DNA of 64,000 bases from Sorghum bicolor (taxonomy: Eukaryota > Streptophyta > Magnoliopsida > Poales > Poaceae): positions 14,745,202-14,809,201 of the forward strand of contig NC_012873.2 of NCBI RefSeq assembly GCF_000003195.3, given 5' to 3'. The notes under the pieces are model-generated. The model ran no database searches and was not told where the DNA came from. It saw only the letters and a program-made list of their open reading frames with translations. The position numbers were made by a program, and so were the translations under genes. This document shows, one piece after another, positions 10,990 through 23,100 of this stretch; positions within the stretch are counted from its first letter, which is position 1, and the number at the start of each line of letters is the position of its first letter.

Positions 10990-12943
10990 CGAAGAATTTT
11001 AAAACAATATTTTAAACAAATAAAAAATCAGAATTTAAGAAAGCTACCATAGATTAATGTTGAAACCACAAAACCGTGAAAAATCTCAGGAATAAGTCTC
11101 TCACTACAAAAATAATATTTCAAATATGAAATCATGTCTAATAATTATCATCTAAAATCTAGCGATAGCATTGAAGCAGATGGTTCTCCATCCTTTACAT
11201 ACAATAGATAGACATGAACCGGGTTATAATGACCTAGTCCATGAACATATATACAAAAAAATGTAAAATTCTTCTCCTGGAAACCGGTAATGCTTGGGTT
11301 CTTCATTCTTGGCACAATGGTTGAAATAATCTGTTCAATACACCAAATTCTGATAACCGTGCTGGTTTCGCATAGTGCGGTTTTTCTTTGATGCACTTTC
11401 ACAGCTGAAGCTCTCTAAGCCACTTAAACATGGCAGTCTTATAGCCCAATGGTGAAAGAATGGCATGTCACAAACAAACAAGACCTCAGTTCTAAGCATA
11501 TCAACATGAAAAAAAATGACATACTAGAGGAACAATATTAATTCGTTAGTTAGGCATACATCGCAGCATGGGCATGACTGGAAAAAAATGGATGAAGCAT
11601 TAGGACAGATTGCGGTACCTGCCAAAAATATAGATAAACTAGAAGGTTGGGTTAGGATTGACGATTGCTTCTGATTGCAGTTGTTCTTAAAACAAACATG
11701 AGCAGCAGACATGGCATACTAAATGAGGAAAAAAAAGGAATAACGTCATGCAATGCTATCATTGCGCAATTTAAACTAAAGATAAAGTATTAGTTATTCA
11801 ACCCGCTGCAATAACAGGTGTGATAATACAGCTACGAAAAGACTACTAGATTCCAAAGACAAAGGAATGTAAGAAGAATATATTAGGCACTGAAGTATCA
11901 CCTCACTCATCTCAAATCATGCACCGCTTCCACCAAGTATTCTGCACTTTTGCAATAATGAACTATACATTTTAGGTTAGCTGTGCGTCAATGCCATCAG
12001 ATTTATTCTAGCAGGGACTGGTCAAAACTGAACTGGCGATCTTATAATAATGCAGTTCCACACAACCATGCACATGACAAGGAGAAATTCATAGAGCTGC
12101 TGCTATCCTACTATATATTGCACAAGATCCACATCAGTCCTCAAGTGTGAGAGATAGGACAGTTCAAAGAACTAACTACATCTATCTAAAATTAAATATG
12201 TAAAACATATCATACCACCCAATTGGTTGTGTTCAAGAACTGCAACACTTAAATGCAGAAAGAAACACTTAAATGCTACTGTATTTAATTTTCCAATCAA
12301 GATCTAATGAGGCCTATCCTAAATCACAAAACATGTACAATGTTTTTGTGGACAGCAATTCAGCAAGTAGTGACTAATAGGCATTTTAATCCACACACTG
12401 AAACAAAAGTCAGCAATCCTCAAACCAAAGTCAAAAATTAAAAAGGAACCTGACACAGCAGACTTCACCTGTAAGAAAACTATCAACCTATGGTTAATGC
12501 TTCCATGTGCAGTTGTGCAGATAAACTTCTAGCATGCTAGTATGAATTTTAGAACATGAGAGATGAAGTTGCTCCAAATGGCCGAAGCAAAGCATATAGC
12601 AATTAAAATGTATCCTTTTATCAAAATCTACTGTATCAGTAAGAATGTCACCAATTCATATCAACTATTGGAGTCAAACTGGATCTACCAGAACCAGTTC
12701 ATGCTACCAATTCATATCAACAAGTGCATTCACGAACCAGTAAACTGGATCTACCAGAACCAGTCAATGCTAGAAACAAGAAATCCAAGAGCACACTGAG
12801 AACCAATAATCTACCGAAACCCCACCTGTGAATCAACAATTTAGTAAACTGGATCAAACAACACTACTTGAAATTCGACACTGAGAACATAGAGAAGGGG
12901 GACGAATCGAGCGGATGCATACCAGATTGAGACTGCCTTAACT
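10990..12943. other. AT-rich stretch, no gene recognised
   Basis: About 2 kb with low coding potential on both strands. Small minus-strand open frames (11148-11402, 11524-11712) and one plus-strand frame (12563-12799) show no family motif. If the exon-like unit at 12944-13310 is real, this would be its introns and 3' exons. A phrase around an aactggatctaccagaaccag motif is repeated near 12675 and 12742. Confidence 0.3.
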
Positions 12944-13310
12944 TTGTTCGGAGGGAAGACAGATCTGAGAAGAATTGAAGTGGATCTTCGAGCCCACCTC
13001 TCAGCAGCTGCGGTGGTCACGTCTCTCCAGCATGGGGATGAAGCCGATGTGGAGGCTGGGACGACGATGGTTCAGAAGGGAACGGTGGCTGGGAGGTGAC
13101 GGGGATGGCAAGATGAGAGTCTGAGGCGAGGCCGGAGGGGCGACGGAGGAGAAGGAGTTGAGGCGAGTGCTGAACAGCAGCGACGGAGGAGAAGGAGTCG
13201 GGGCGAGTTGCGAGATATCGAGAGAAGAGGTGAGTCGAGTCGACGGGGAATGTCGCCCGGTGTGATGAGGCCGGACAAGTTTCTCCGTCAAAACCCGGCT
13301 CCTTCGTGGT
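12944..13310 (-). other. Exon-like GC-rich stretch with a donor site, uncertain
   Basis: On the minus strand a GC-rich, codon-like stretch runs toward CAATCTG|GTATGC at about 12943, a plausible 5' splice site. It contains a direct repeat built on gcgacggaggagaaggagt (about 13139-13200). The open frames across it (13001-13580) give Ser/Pro/Arg-rich protein with no known domain. It may be the first exon of a non-coding or lineage-specific transcript, or transposon-derived sequence. Confidence 0.25.
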
Positions 13311-13323
13311 GGAGACCCCCGTG

Positions 13324-13437
13324 TCGCGTGCTTCCAAACAAGTCTGAGTAGCGGCCCGTGTGGAAATTATCCACGCGGGCTTCCTCCACGGGGAAACGAC
13401 CGGAAACCCTTCGGGATCCCCTGCTGCCAAAGTAGGC
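13324..13437. repeat. Short TE-like unit, right member of an inverted pair
   Basis: In reverse complement it begins ggcctactttggcagcagg and ends cttgtttggaagcac, resembling the unit at 10786-10925 in inverted orientation. It is about 114 bp and has no coding capacity. Confidence 0.4.
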
Positions 13438-13439
13438 CT

Positions 13440-13960
13440 GAGTGTGTGTGACACAGGGAGATCAGTCTGGATGCAACGGGGAAGAGGCCCGTGTTGGGTC
13501 CATGGGACCCAGCGTAGATCTGCTAGGAGCATTGTCGAGGATGAACTTCTGGCTAAACTTGGCGAAGGCCTCAGGAGCATAGAGTTTTCATATGGTGTGC
13601 CAGCGCCAATGTCCCAGCCACCATGGCGTCCTCAAGTTTGTCAAGGAACATGCAGACGGGAGGCGGTTGCTCTTCCTCCTACCCGAGTGGTTCGGTTCCT
13701 GCAGATGCAAGTTCCTGAATCGGTCGGCAATGGAGTCTATGCTGGCGAGGGTGATCTAGTCGCCTGGATGCACTTTACTTTGTCGTGGAAATTGAAGAGG
13801 ATCCTCATATGAAAACACAAGGAATCTGTGCACAAAGCACCCCCTACCTGATGCGCCAACTATAAGAGTTTTCGACCTCGACAACAAAAGATTAGTGTAT
13901 CGCGCACAGGATTCAGTGCCGTATTCGAAGCACATGGTATGCTGAACAGAACTCTACACA
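13440..13960 (-). mobile_element. Tat-type gypsy leader fragment (PBS region)
   Basis: On the minus strand, ttggcgcatcaggtaggggg near 13840-13860 resembles the primer-site/leader of grass Tat-type gypsy elements (typically ttggcgcgccaggtagggg). It is followed, toward lower coordinates, by gag-leader-like sequence. No LTR pair or intact ORF is left. The fragment lies directly downstream of the isochorismatase gene. Based on remembered resemblance. Confidence 0.4.
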
Positions 13961-14191
13961 GAGGGATTACAATTACAAGTTTGCATATAGCACTATATAC
14001 CACCATCTGGCATTGTTCTACCTCACAGTCACAGGGTATAACACTACAGCTACGTACGTGCAGTCACGCAATTAGACGGAGATTAGAAAAAGGAAATAGA
14101 TGCAGGGAGGGAGGTGCTGCATGCATCTCATACATCAGGTCATCTCTCTTTGCTGGTGCTGCCAAGAGACAGGGTGAGGTGGCAGCGGACC

Positions 14192-17100
14192 CTAGCGGCG
14201 CCATTCTTCCACGGTTGGCGTATCCACTCCGATGTTCTTCATATCCCTGATATTTGCTGGGTAACACATGTAGTAGATGCCATCAATCACCAGGAATCCA
14301 TTGCGTTAAAAAAAATCACCAGGAATCTAACAAGACGGTATATCACAGTATATCATCTTTGCCAACTGTCAGATGCTGCAGTGTTAAATTCGATAGCAGG
14401 AGCTCTGGCCGTTTCTTCTTGAGGCAACAATATTTTGTAACAGGCTTTTCTCATGCTTATTTAGTTAAAAAAACTACTACTTTCTGAAAAACCCACCTTT
14501 CAAAAAAGTTCGCATAGCTTTCCGAAATGTTTGTTAGCTAAGGTCTATACATGGTGTCTATCCAAACTAACTCGTTTGTGAACCTGCACAAAGCATGGGT
14601 AAAGTCCTACATCTCTATCTCTACAACTAAAACGTTTGGACTCCAATCGTCCACAGACTTGCGATGGCTCGCTGGCTCTCAGACTTCCGCAGCACGCGTA
14701 GGATCCCCACGTGGTGGACCCCAACACTCGTTGGCTCTCCAGGCGCACGCACGCACGCTCCCCCATGTATGGACCAACGCTCCCTCCCTTGCGAGATGCT
14801 ACCTTCAATTGCGCTCCCTTTCCCTTAGCGCCACGGTCGCCTATGCCACAGCGTCTCTTCCTCGCATCCGCTCGTAGCACAGGCACCATGTCTACCATGC
14901 CGTCCTCACCTGCGCTCGCCCACGCTCCCTGGTCCTTGCCGCGCGCAGCAGCCGCAACCCCGTGCCGCGGAGGATGTGGTTTTTCCTCGCTGCCCTATCC
15001 CGAGCCATCCACCTGGTGCCGGCGGCCGTGGGTAGCACCGTAGCAGCCAGCCGCTACCGATAGAAGATGCTGCCGTCATTGGCCTGTTCGTCGGGGGAGA
15101 GCGGAGAGCACGTGCGGCCACCCTGCCTAGCGCCTGGGCTCTCTGGCGTCCTGCCTGCCGCAAGCGCATGACTGGAGCATCACCCGCACGACGCCCATGT
15201 CCTTCTCTCCTGCACGCTCAACCGTAGCTCCACCTTCAGTACCCTCAACGAAGGTCATCCATGATGCCACCCAGCATAGCTCGCTCGCTCCAGCGCCCTG
15301 CGAGCAGCAGCAGCACCCTCGCCCAGCCCGGCTGCAAGAACATGAACCCGTCAAGATCAGGCCATTGACCCAACTGGCGGCCATCCGAAGCTCTGAGGTC
15401 GACCTCTGACGCCGCGACCTTGGGTGCATCCCCAATGCCCGCGCCCAGGGCGCCTCCGACGAATCTGCCACTGCTACCACAACCTCCTCCTCGTCTAGCC
15501 CCAACAACCTTGGGCGCATCCCTGACGCCCGCGCCCAGGGGGCAGCCTCCGACGACTCCGCGCCGCCTCTTCGTCTGTCCCAGTGCCAGCCCCAATGTCT
15601 CGTCCCGCGACGTCTCTCTCGACCTCCTCTCCGGTGTCTTCCCTAACCCAGCCCCAGCGCCCAAGGAGAGAGAATCAGGCCACCTGCAGCGAGGATCTCC
15701 TCAACACCAAGTCCATTGAGGTGTGTTGCTTGTGCTCCTAAGCTGCTCGTCAAAATGTTTCTTCCAGTGTCACCATAGTAGGATGCAAGTATTATGCCTG
15801 CTAACTTCGACCCCTTTCAAATATTATCACCCATGTCCTTTACTCTTTTACTGGATCCGAGCATGTGCACACCCACGACTTTTACTGGATCCGTGCCTGT
15901 AGTTATGTGTGTGTTGCCCGGCTGCAAGAACCCTGAAATATGTTCCCCCTGGTGTTTATGTGAAATTTAGAGATATTTGTTTTGATAATACCTTACAACC
16001 TAGATTGCTTTTATACCAAATTTTATAGATTGCAGAGTCTTGCACAAAAAATTATCAATTACTGATCTTCCTTTGACCACATAACTAAAGTCCAGTTTGG
16101 TAATATAGAAGTATGCTAAAACATAATTCATGCCTTAACTGAATAGTTGTAAAGATAGAAATAGAGATAGAGACAATGATGCTCGACATTTAGTCAGTGT
16201 GGTTGACAAGATTCATTTCATGGTGTGCACTTTGCTGGTCAGAAGAAGTAAGAAAGCACCAGAATCCACTTCGTCTATTTTTGTCTCATGGTGTGCACTG
16301 TTGTAGTGTGATGCATGATTGTGACATCTGGGTGATGACTGCCAATTCTTTTTATTATGTGTGATGATTATTGATTTTTTATTGATCCTTGATCTGACTA
16401 AAATATTATTGGGAAGAAAAATCGTTGGATTCATATTTAGAGATTCCTTATGTTTAGAAATTTAGAGATTCAGAGAGTTGTGTTATTGCCTCATGTTTAG
16501 AGATTTAGAGATTTCGGAGTTTCATATTTACATATTACTCTATGCGGTATTCATGTTTTGTTATGAACGAGGTGGATATTTTGACATAGATAACTAGGCC
16601 TTATGCTTTGCCAAGAGCTTTGGGATAACTAGGCCTTATGCTTTGCCAAGAGCTTGAGAGATTGAGGGAGACTAGAATTGTTTCTTCATAATTCATTGCT
16701 TTATTTCCATTGTGCCTCATGGGCTGAATATAAAAGGTACATAGGACTAACACCTCTTATGCCTAGACAATATGGTACTATTCCTATAGACAAATAACTA
16801 AGAGAGACACTAATTAACACTAATGGGCTTAACGCCTAACTAGGACACTTGCGCCCTATGGCGCCCCTCTTTATGCCCATGACATCTCCCCCGCCCTTGG
16901 AGACCCAGCTCGTCCTCGAGCTGGAGAGCTGACGCGAAATAGGGTTAAGCCTTTTACATCTCGGCTTCCCCTTTTTATTGAATACTAAAATACAAGGATA
17001 TCCACCTGGATCCCATGGGAAGAGCGCCTCTGCTGGCTTCATGTAGGCTGAAGGGTGGAGTGTGAAGCAGCCGGCTCTTATGCTGAAAGTGTCTAGCACC

Positions 17101-20100
17101 ACGACAGACACAAGGATGAATGAGATAGCCTTTGATGCCTGATGCTGGATGCTGATGCGAGGTCGCTGCACTGGAAACACCCATACTTGGACCTCCACTG
17201 CAATTGGAGCCGCAGGCTGTATCGGCGAGTCCGAGTGAATGAACACGTACGACAACGTCGAGCTGAGGAGCATGCGTATCTGCCGCACCATGTGACGGAC
17301 AAGCATTCCTCGCACTGCTGCCTGGAGGCGCACCGTTGCTTGCTCCTTCGATGCTTTTGTGGCACGAAGAGCCTGCGCTCGGCGACGTGCCAGGAGTCTC
17401 CGTGCTGCTGCCTGGAGACGTACAGCCGCCCGACATTCACGGTCCTTCTTATCCTTCGCGTTGAGCAACTCCTTGATCCGATCCAGCTGCGTGAATATAT
17501 CAGCAAAGATGCGGGAAGTGTCGTTGGCAGCAGGGGACACATGGTGGAGCAGGTCGGGGCACGGGGGCGATGTGAAGCGCAGGTGCAGGAGCTCAGTGAA
17601 GCGACGCCACGCCGGGGTGCCTTCAGCATGCTGGACTTGTAGGAACCAAACCCGGGCGTCATCTTCCAAATTATGGGAAACCAGCCATACCTTTTCTTCC
17701 TCCATGATGCGCTCTCGGCGGAAGTAGGAGTCGCACTGGTTGACGAAGCCCACAGGATCAGATTTCCCCGCAAATTTAGGGAAATCCATCGAGGGAAAGC
17801 GTGGCAGCGGCGATGTGTTGTGGCGGATCTGGATCGATGATTGTGGCAGCGGTGGATGGTGGTGATGGGGCTGCGGCGCGGCGGCTGTGCTGATGGGGGT
17901 GCGGCGGCGGCTGGTGGCGTTGCTATGGCGGCGCGGCACGATGGATGAGGTAGGCGACGCAGCGATCTGGATCGGTATCTTTTTTTTTTTTTTGAAACGG
18001 CTGATGGAGGATCGAAAGTGCTGGAGGATTCGGCTGATGGAGGATCCGGCTGATGAAGGAGGATCGCTGGACTCTAGATGTTATGAACGTGGGTATTTTT
18101 GGGATATAGATAACTAGGCCTTATGCTTTGCCAAGAGCTTTGGGATAACTAGGCCTTATGCTTTGCCAAGAGCTTGAGAGATTGAGGGAGACTAGAATTG
18201 TTTCTTCATAATTCATTGCTTTATTTCCATTGTGCCTCATGGGCTGAATATAAAAGGTACATAGGACTAACACCTCTTATGCCTAGACAATATGGTACTA
18301 TTCCTATAGACAAATAACTAAGAGAGACACTAATTAACACTAATGGGCTTAAGGCCTAACTAGGACACTTGCGCCCTATGGCGCCCCTCTTTATGCCCAT
18401 GACATGTTTTCCTGATTAAACTTGTGCCCCCATAAGAAGACTTTATAAACTATATATTACAACTTGTGCTAAGCATAATTTCATAGATATATTTTGGGTC
18501 TAGCTTTACCATATACAACCTGAACTCTCTATGTTCTGCATTATGACGCCCTTCACTTGCCAAAATTGAATTAGCAGTTAGGGTCTAGAGTAGAAAGTAG
18601 AAACAGAATAATGAAGCTTAAATATTGGTTGACTTAAAGGTCTTGCCTTCATTCAGCACTGGCATCCCCATTTTGGATGAGGCTGTCCAGTTACCCTTTC
18701 TACATTAGATGTGGAAGTGTTTGGTCTGTTGTTGTTCGTACTATGTACTTTGTTTATGAAGTCTTGTTCTTCTTGTGTTCCAAACATTTAACTTAGAATC
18801 ATGTTTTTCTCATTCTTTCCCTGCAGCATCCAGGAGGAATTTCCTGAACGTTCTTGACTTTCTATAGAAATTCAACACAAGTAAGCTTTTGTCTCGGGGA
18901 TCTAGGACATAATGGCTGCACAACAAGTTAGGTGGTGCCATCGAGGAAGCTAACCTTGGCATGACCAATTAACTTGACTTTGAAGCTCAGCTGAATGCTA
19001 AAGGTTACAAAAGAAAGCTTCATTCTGAGATTCTGTTGTTGATGCCGTGAGTGGAGGATTCATGTTGTTTTTGTTGCAGCTCTTCAAAACCATGACCTTC
19101 TCTAATTCTCATTGTATTTGTTGAGTGGCTTCTACCCTTTTAGTTGATACTGATTATAGGTCATAGTTGCAGGTTCAGATAATCCCAAGTGGAATATGTG
19201 TTGAGACACCTCAATTTTAGGACTGCAAGCTAGCACTATGGCATTTCTCGGCTGAGTTGAAGTTTTGGATACTCTAATTAATCCTTCTCTGCCTTAGTGT
19301 CGTATGCTCTGTAGGTACTTGGTGGATATAAATGCCTCTTAAATCTTCAATTGTGATTCATTGATTGTATAATATTAATATGCCTCTGCAATATGTCTGT
19401 TGGTGTGGTTTGCATATACAGACTACATCAAGGCATAAAGATTAGCTTTAATTTGTTCAGCTACCCATATTCAATATAATTTGGTCACCACCTAGGGCCT
19501 TTTCTATTGGCTCTGATTCTTAAAGGATGACATCATGATGATGTCATATAGTCTCTTTTTCTTATAGTAAATAAAGAAAACTAGAAATACAATTCCAGCC
19601 TTACATATGGAGGTTTCGGGCTTTCTGCTCCATTGGACTGTCCTATCTAGCATTTATATCCATATCATGATTTTGAATTTCTATTCTCATGATACCAGCC
19701 TTACATATGGAGGTGTCTGGCTTTCTGCTCCATTGGACTGTTTTATCAATATAGTGTTTGATAAGCAAAGGGGGATTGTTAGTTCCATAAACAAGGGAGT
19801 GATTTTGTTTGTTTGTTCGTTTGTGTGTTGAGAGAGAGAGAGAGGGGTGGAATGAGAGAGAGAGAGAACATTATGTTTGTTAGTTTCAAGATAAAATAAA
19901 AAACTGCTATCATATTCTGTTTTATGAAAACATCTCACTTATTTTTGCTTTTGCTTTATAGATGTATGCATTGGTCTGCAAGAGTGATCTTCTAATGTGG
20001 ACTAAATAATTTGATCTAGATTCTAATATGAATATGTGGGCATTTATAATGTAGGAATATCACAGGGCTACTATAGTGTCAATTTTATTTTTTATACCAT

Positions 20101-23100
20101 CTTACAGTTAACTATTGGTAGAAAAGAAAATATGATTAATCATGGATACTAAAAATAAATTGCCATTGATACCGGTAGGTATACAAGTGGTAATTTGAGG
20201 TGCTCCCGGTGGGTGTTTTTTTGGCTCCAACAATCTGCTTCCTGATGGTTTGCCTCGACCTCCATCCTATTTTGTCGATGCTCATGCCCAATGGGATCAT
20301 TCACTCCGTTTTTAGGTTATTAGTTATTTTTTTTGCTATTCACTGTAAAGTATATGTGCATTCCATTGTAGATTATTGCCCTCATTCCGACTTAAGATTT
20401 TATGTATTTTACTTTTAAAAGTATTATAGGGATTTTAGGCCATGTCTGGTGCCACTTCGACGATACCACTTGCAAGGAGCCGAAGCCGCACCAAACGGAT
20501 GAGAGGGAGAAGCACTTTTGGTGACAGCAAATGAGGAATTGAAGTTATTTCCATGGTATGATGATGGAGACACGATTTTGATGCTTAGAATTGTACTCCA
20601 TGAATATGTATATTATTGGTCTTACCTTTGGTGTCAACCTTTTGATATGTTACATATATGCAAAAATGAGAGGATTGTATGACATGGATGTGTGTATTAC
20701 ACTCAAGCACATCAATTTTAGGTAATTACGGCACGTGTAAACTTAAATTATTACAGAGTATGGTCTATCTTTTTCCCGTTGCAACGCACGGGCATGATCC
20801 TAGTTTACTTCAAAAATGTGAACATATGACGAAATAGAAGGGTTAAATGATCTGTCGTCTAACCATCAGATAACTACAACTTCACGAGTACCTACTTGCA
20901 ATTTGAGAAAAAACTATGTTGAAAATTCAATAGATGTACATACTCTTCATCCAATGCATACTGAGAGTACAGAGTTTTATGTTAGAGTGTTGGGTTTTCT
21001 GCTGAGGAATCTAGTTAATCATAGGGATATTGTCAATTCTAACTTTTTTGTGAACCTGGATTTTTTTTTCCGAAACAGATTGCCCTGTTTCCATAACTAC
21101 AATGGAAACTGTGGATAAAGCACTAATTTAAGTCATAATTTGTTAATGGATTGAAACTATGCCGATATTTTGCAATGAAAAGTTATCTCTCATCTATCAG
21201 ATCACTTTCAACTGTGTATCTGCCTTGCATTCGACAAAAAAATCAAGAGAAAAATCAATAATTGTACACTCTTTATCTAATGCCCTGATTGGGAATTCAG
21301 AATTTGATACTAGGCATACTGTACTGCTGTGCTGCTCTGTGGAATCTAGTTAGCTAGAGGATATTGGTAATTCTAATGGGATTTTTTTTTTCTATTACAG
21401 GTCCAACAAAGACAGTTCCAACTAACAGTTGCATACAAAATTGGAGATAAGAACAGCTTTTGAAAAGATGTAGCAGTCTGAAACAGAACATTACAAATTA
21501 CTGTGACACAGAATATGTCTGTTCTTTGGCTCATCACTTCCCAATACCATAACTTAAATATCTATCCAATCACATAGGACAAAATAAAAATTAAAATAAA
21601 ACTTGGCTGTGTATGGGTGGGACAAAATATGTATACCGTAAAAAATAAGCGTTATGAATAATCTACTGCTTTTAAAAATAAATTTATAAGATCAGAAAAT
21701 CTAGAATACAAGCTTTTCCTATTTAATGTCAATGAACATGTCTAACATCAGTCTAATCATAGCATATAAAATTCTAAAGAGTGGAAATATCATTTTGATG
21801 TGGAAAGTAATATAGGAGATTTATGAAGCATGAGTACTTACACAAATGGATTTCTGGTCTTGCAGCAGCTGTTGCATCAATAAGAACTGTAACTTTCTCA
21901 TAGTCCAATGCTACAGCATCAAAGACAGTCTGCCGAATGCAATTTGGTGTTTGAACTCCTGAAAATCAAAGCACATATATAAGTACCATAATGCTTTATG
22001 ATCTTGACCTCTCTCTCAAGCAGAAAAGAAAGAATGGCATCTAAGTTTCCCTTTTTGGGTGCACAGGTTGCTATATTGTAGAAAAATGAAGAATTGAATA
22101 GGGTGACAGAAGGAAAAGGACTAACATTATTAAGTAACAAGGATATAATCATACAGAAATCAATATAATGTTAGTGAAATGGCAGTCAGTTCCATATCAA
22201 TAAATGTATATCAGTGCTTACCAACAATAACCAAGTTCTTTATTCCTGCAGTTTTCAGGACAGAATCAAGGTGCGTCGCAAAGAAAGCACTAAATCTAGT
22301 CTTCACTAACTTGTATTCCCCTTCTTTAATAACAAGCCCATCAGCCAGCTCCGCTCCTTTCAGACCTTTCACTGTTGGACCCTTTCCCCCAGAGTAATGC
22401 TGCCTGCGGAAAAGTTCAACATCTCTTCCAGAAGGATCATGCTCTCTGACAACCTACACTCGAGTTCACTATACATCAATGTCTCGGCAGAGAGCAACGA
22501 AAGGGCCAGACGATTAAATCTATTACTCTACTTTCTGAATGATATGCTGCTTTATGTGAAAAGCTTTAGGTTATGCTATGAGATATTGCTTGCCACAAGT
22601 TTTCAGTGAATATCTGAAAAACATGTTAAGCACAGTACATGTACACCAATACACCTGAACATCCAAGATGATTTAAAGAATACAGGATAACTTATTAGAA
22701 AATCTTCAGGCTTCAAGCAGTATACAATCTAGTTCTTTGCAGGACAAGTTCCTGAAATTGGAAATATATACCCAACAGATTATTTGTTTTATTACTTTTG
22801 AAGAAGAGTTTAGAAGAACACACTATTTAAACATTTAACACATGGGCTTTGTGTTCTTGCCTACTAGCTAATCAAGAAATATGGTAGGTCAGGTGTCCCA
22901 ACTCATTACCTTATCATCATTAAAATAACTATATGCACATTCTCCTGCGTTCTCAAAAAAATCGGATGGATTCATTGCAAACATCATATATTGTAAAACC
23001 CTCAATTTTGTGATTTTTTTTAACAGGATCTGGTTCTAATTATCCCTAGAGAAAGTGGAAGGCAAAAGGGAACTATTCCGAATTAGTAGTTAATCAGAGC

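Larger units (their letters stand above)
16559..18404 (-). mobile_element. Small non-autonomous LTR retrotransposon with gag-IQ ORF
   Basis: Two 326-bp LTRs (16559-16884, 18079-18404) start TGTTATGAAC and end CCATGACA on the plus strand. The 5-bp duplication tgttt flanks the element (16554-16558, 18405-18409). The coding strand is minus: a purine-rich tract (GGGCGGGGGAGA on the minus strand) adjoins the left LTR, which is therefore the 3' one. Only one ORF is present, with gag similarity; there is no protease, RT or integrase. No clear primer-binding site was seen next to the right LTR. It is nested in the proposed Helitron. Confidence 0.9.
14612..20803 (+). mobile_element. Probable non-autonomous Helitron in the isochorismatase last intron
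   Basis: The right end has the Helitron 3' signature: a hairpin cccgt...acggg (20775-20792) a few bases before a terminal CTAG (20800-20803), followed by T. The proposed left end is TCTCTATCTCTACAACTAAAA at 14612, preceded by A, as expected for insertion between A and T; this end is less certain. The body has no RepHel protein. It carries a GC-rich gene-like segment, a nested LTR element (16559-18404) and exon-like junctions at about 15719 and 18827. Confidence 0.6.

Noticed and set aside
13001..13580. Minus-strand 187-aa open frame as a protein gene
   Set aside because: Ser/Pro/Arg-rich, overlapping frames on both strands, GC-rich background and no family motif; kept only as an uncertain exon-like stretch.
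14545..15719. Several overlapping 90-140-aa open frames on both strands
   Set aside because: Typical of GC-rich DNA; none shows a domain, and they lie in the proposed Helitron.
20775..20803. Hairpin as an intrinsic transcription terminator
   Set aside because: Eukaryotic context; the hairpin plus CTAG and T fits a Helitron 3' end better.
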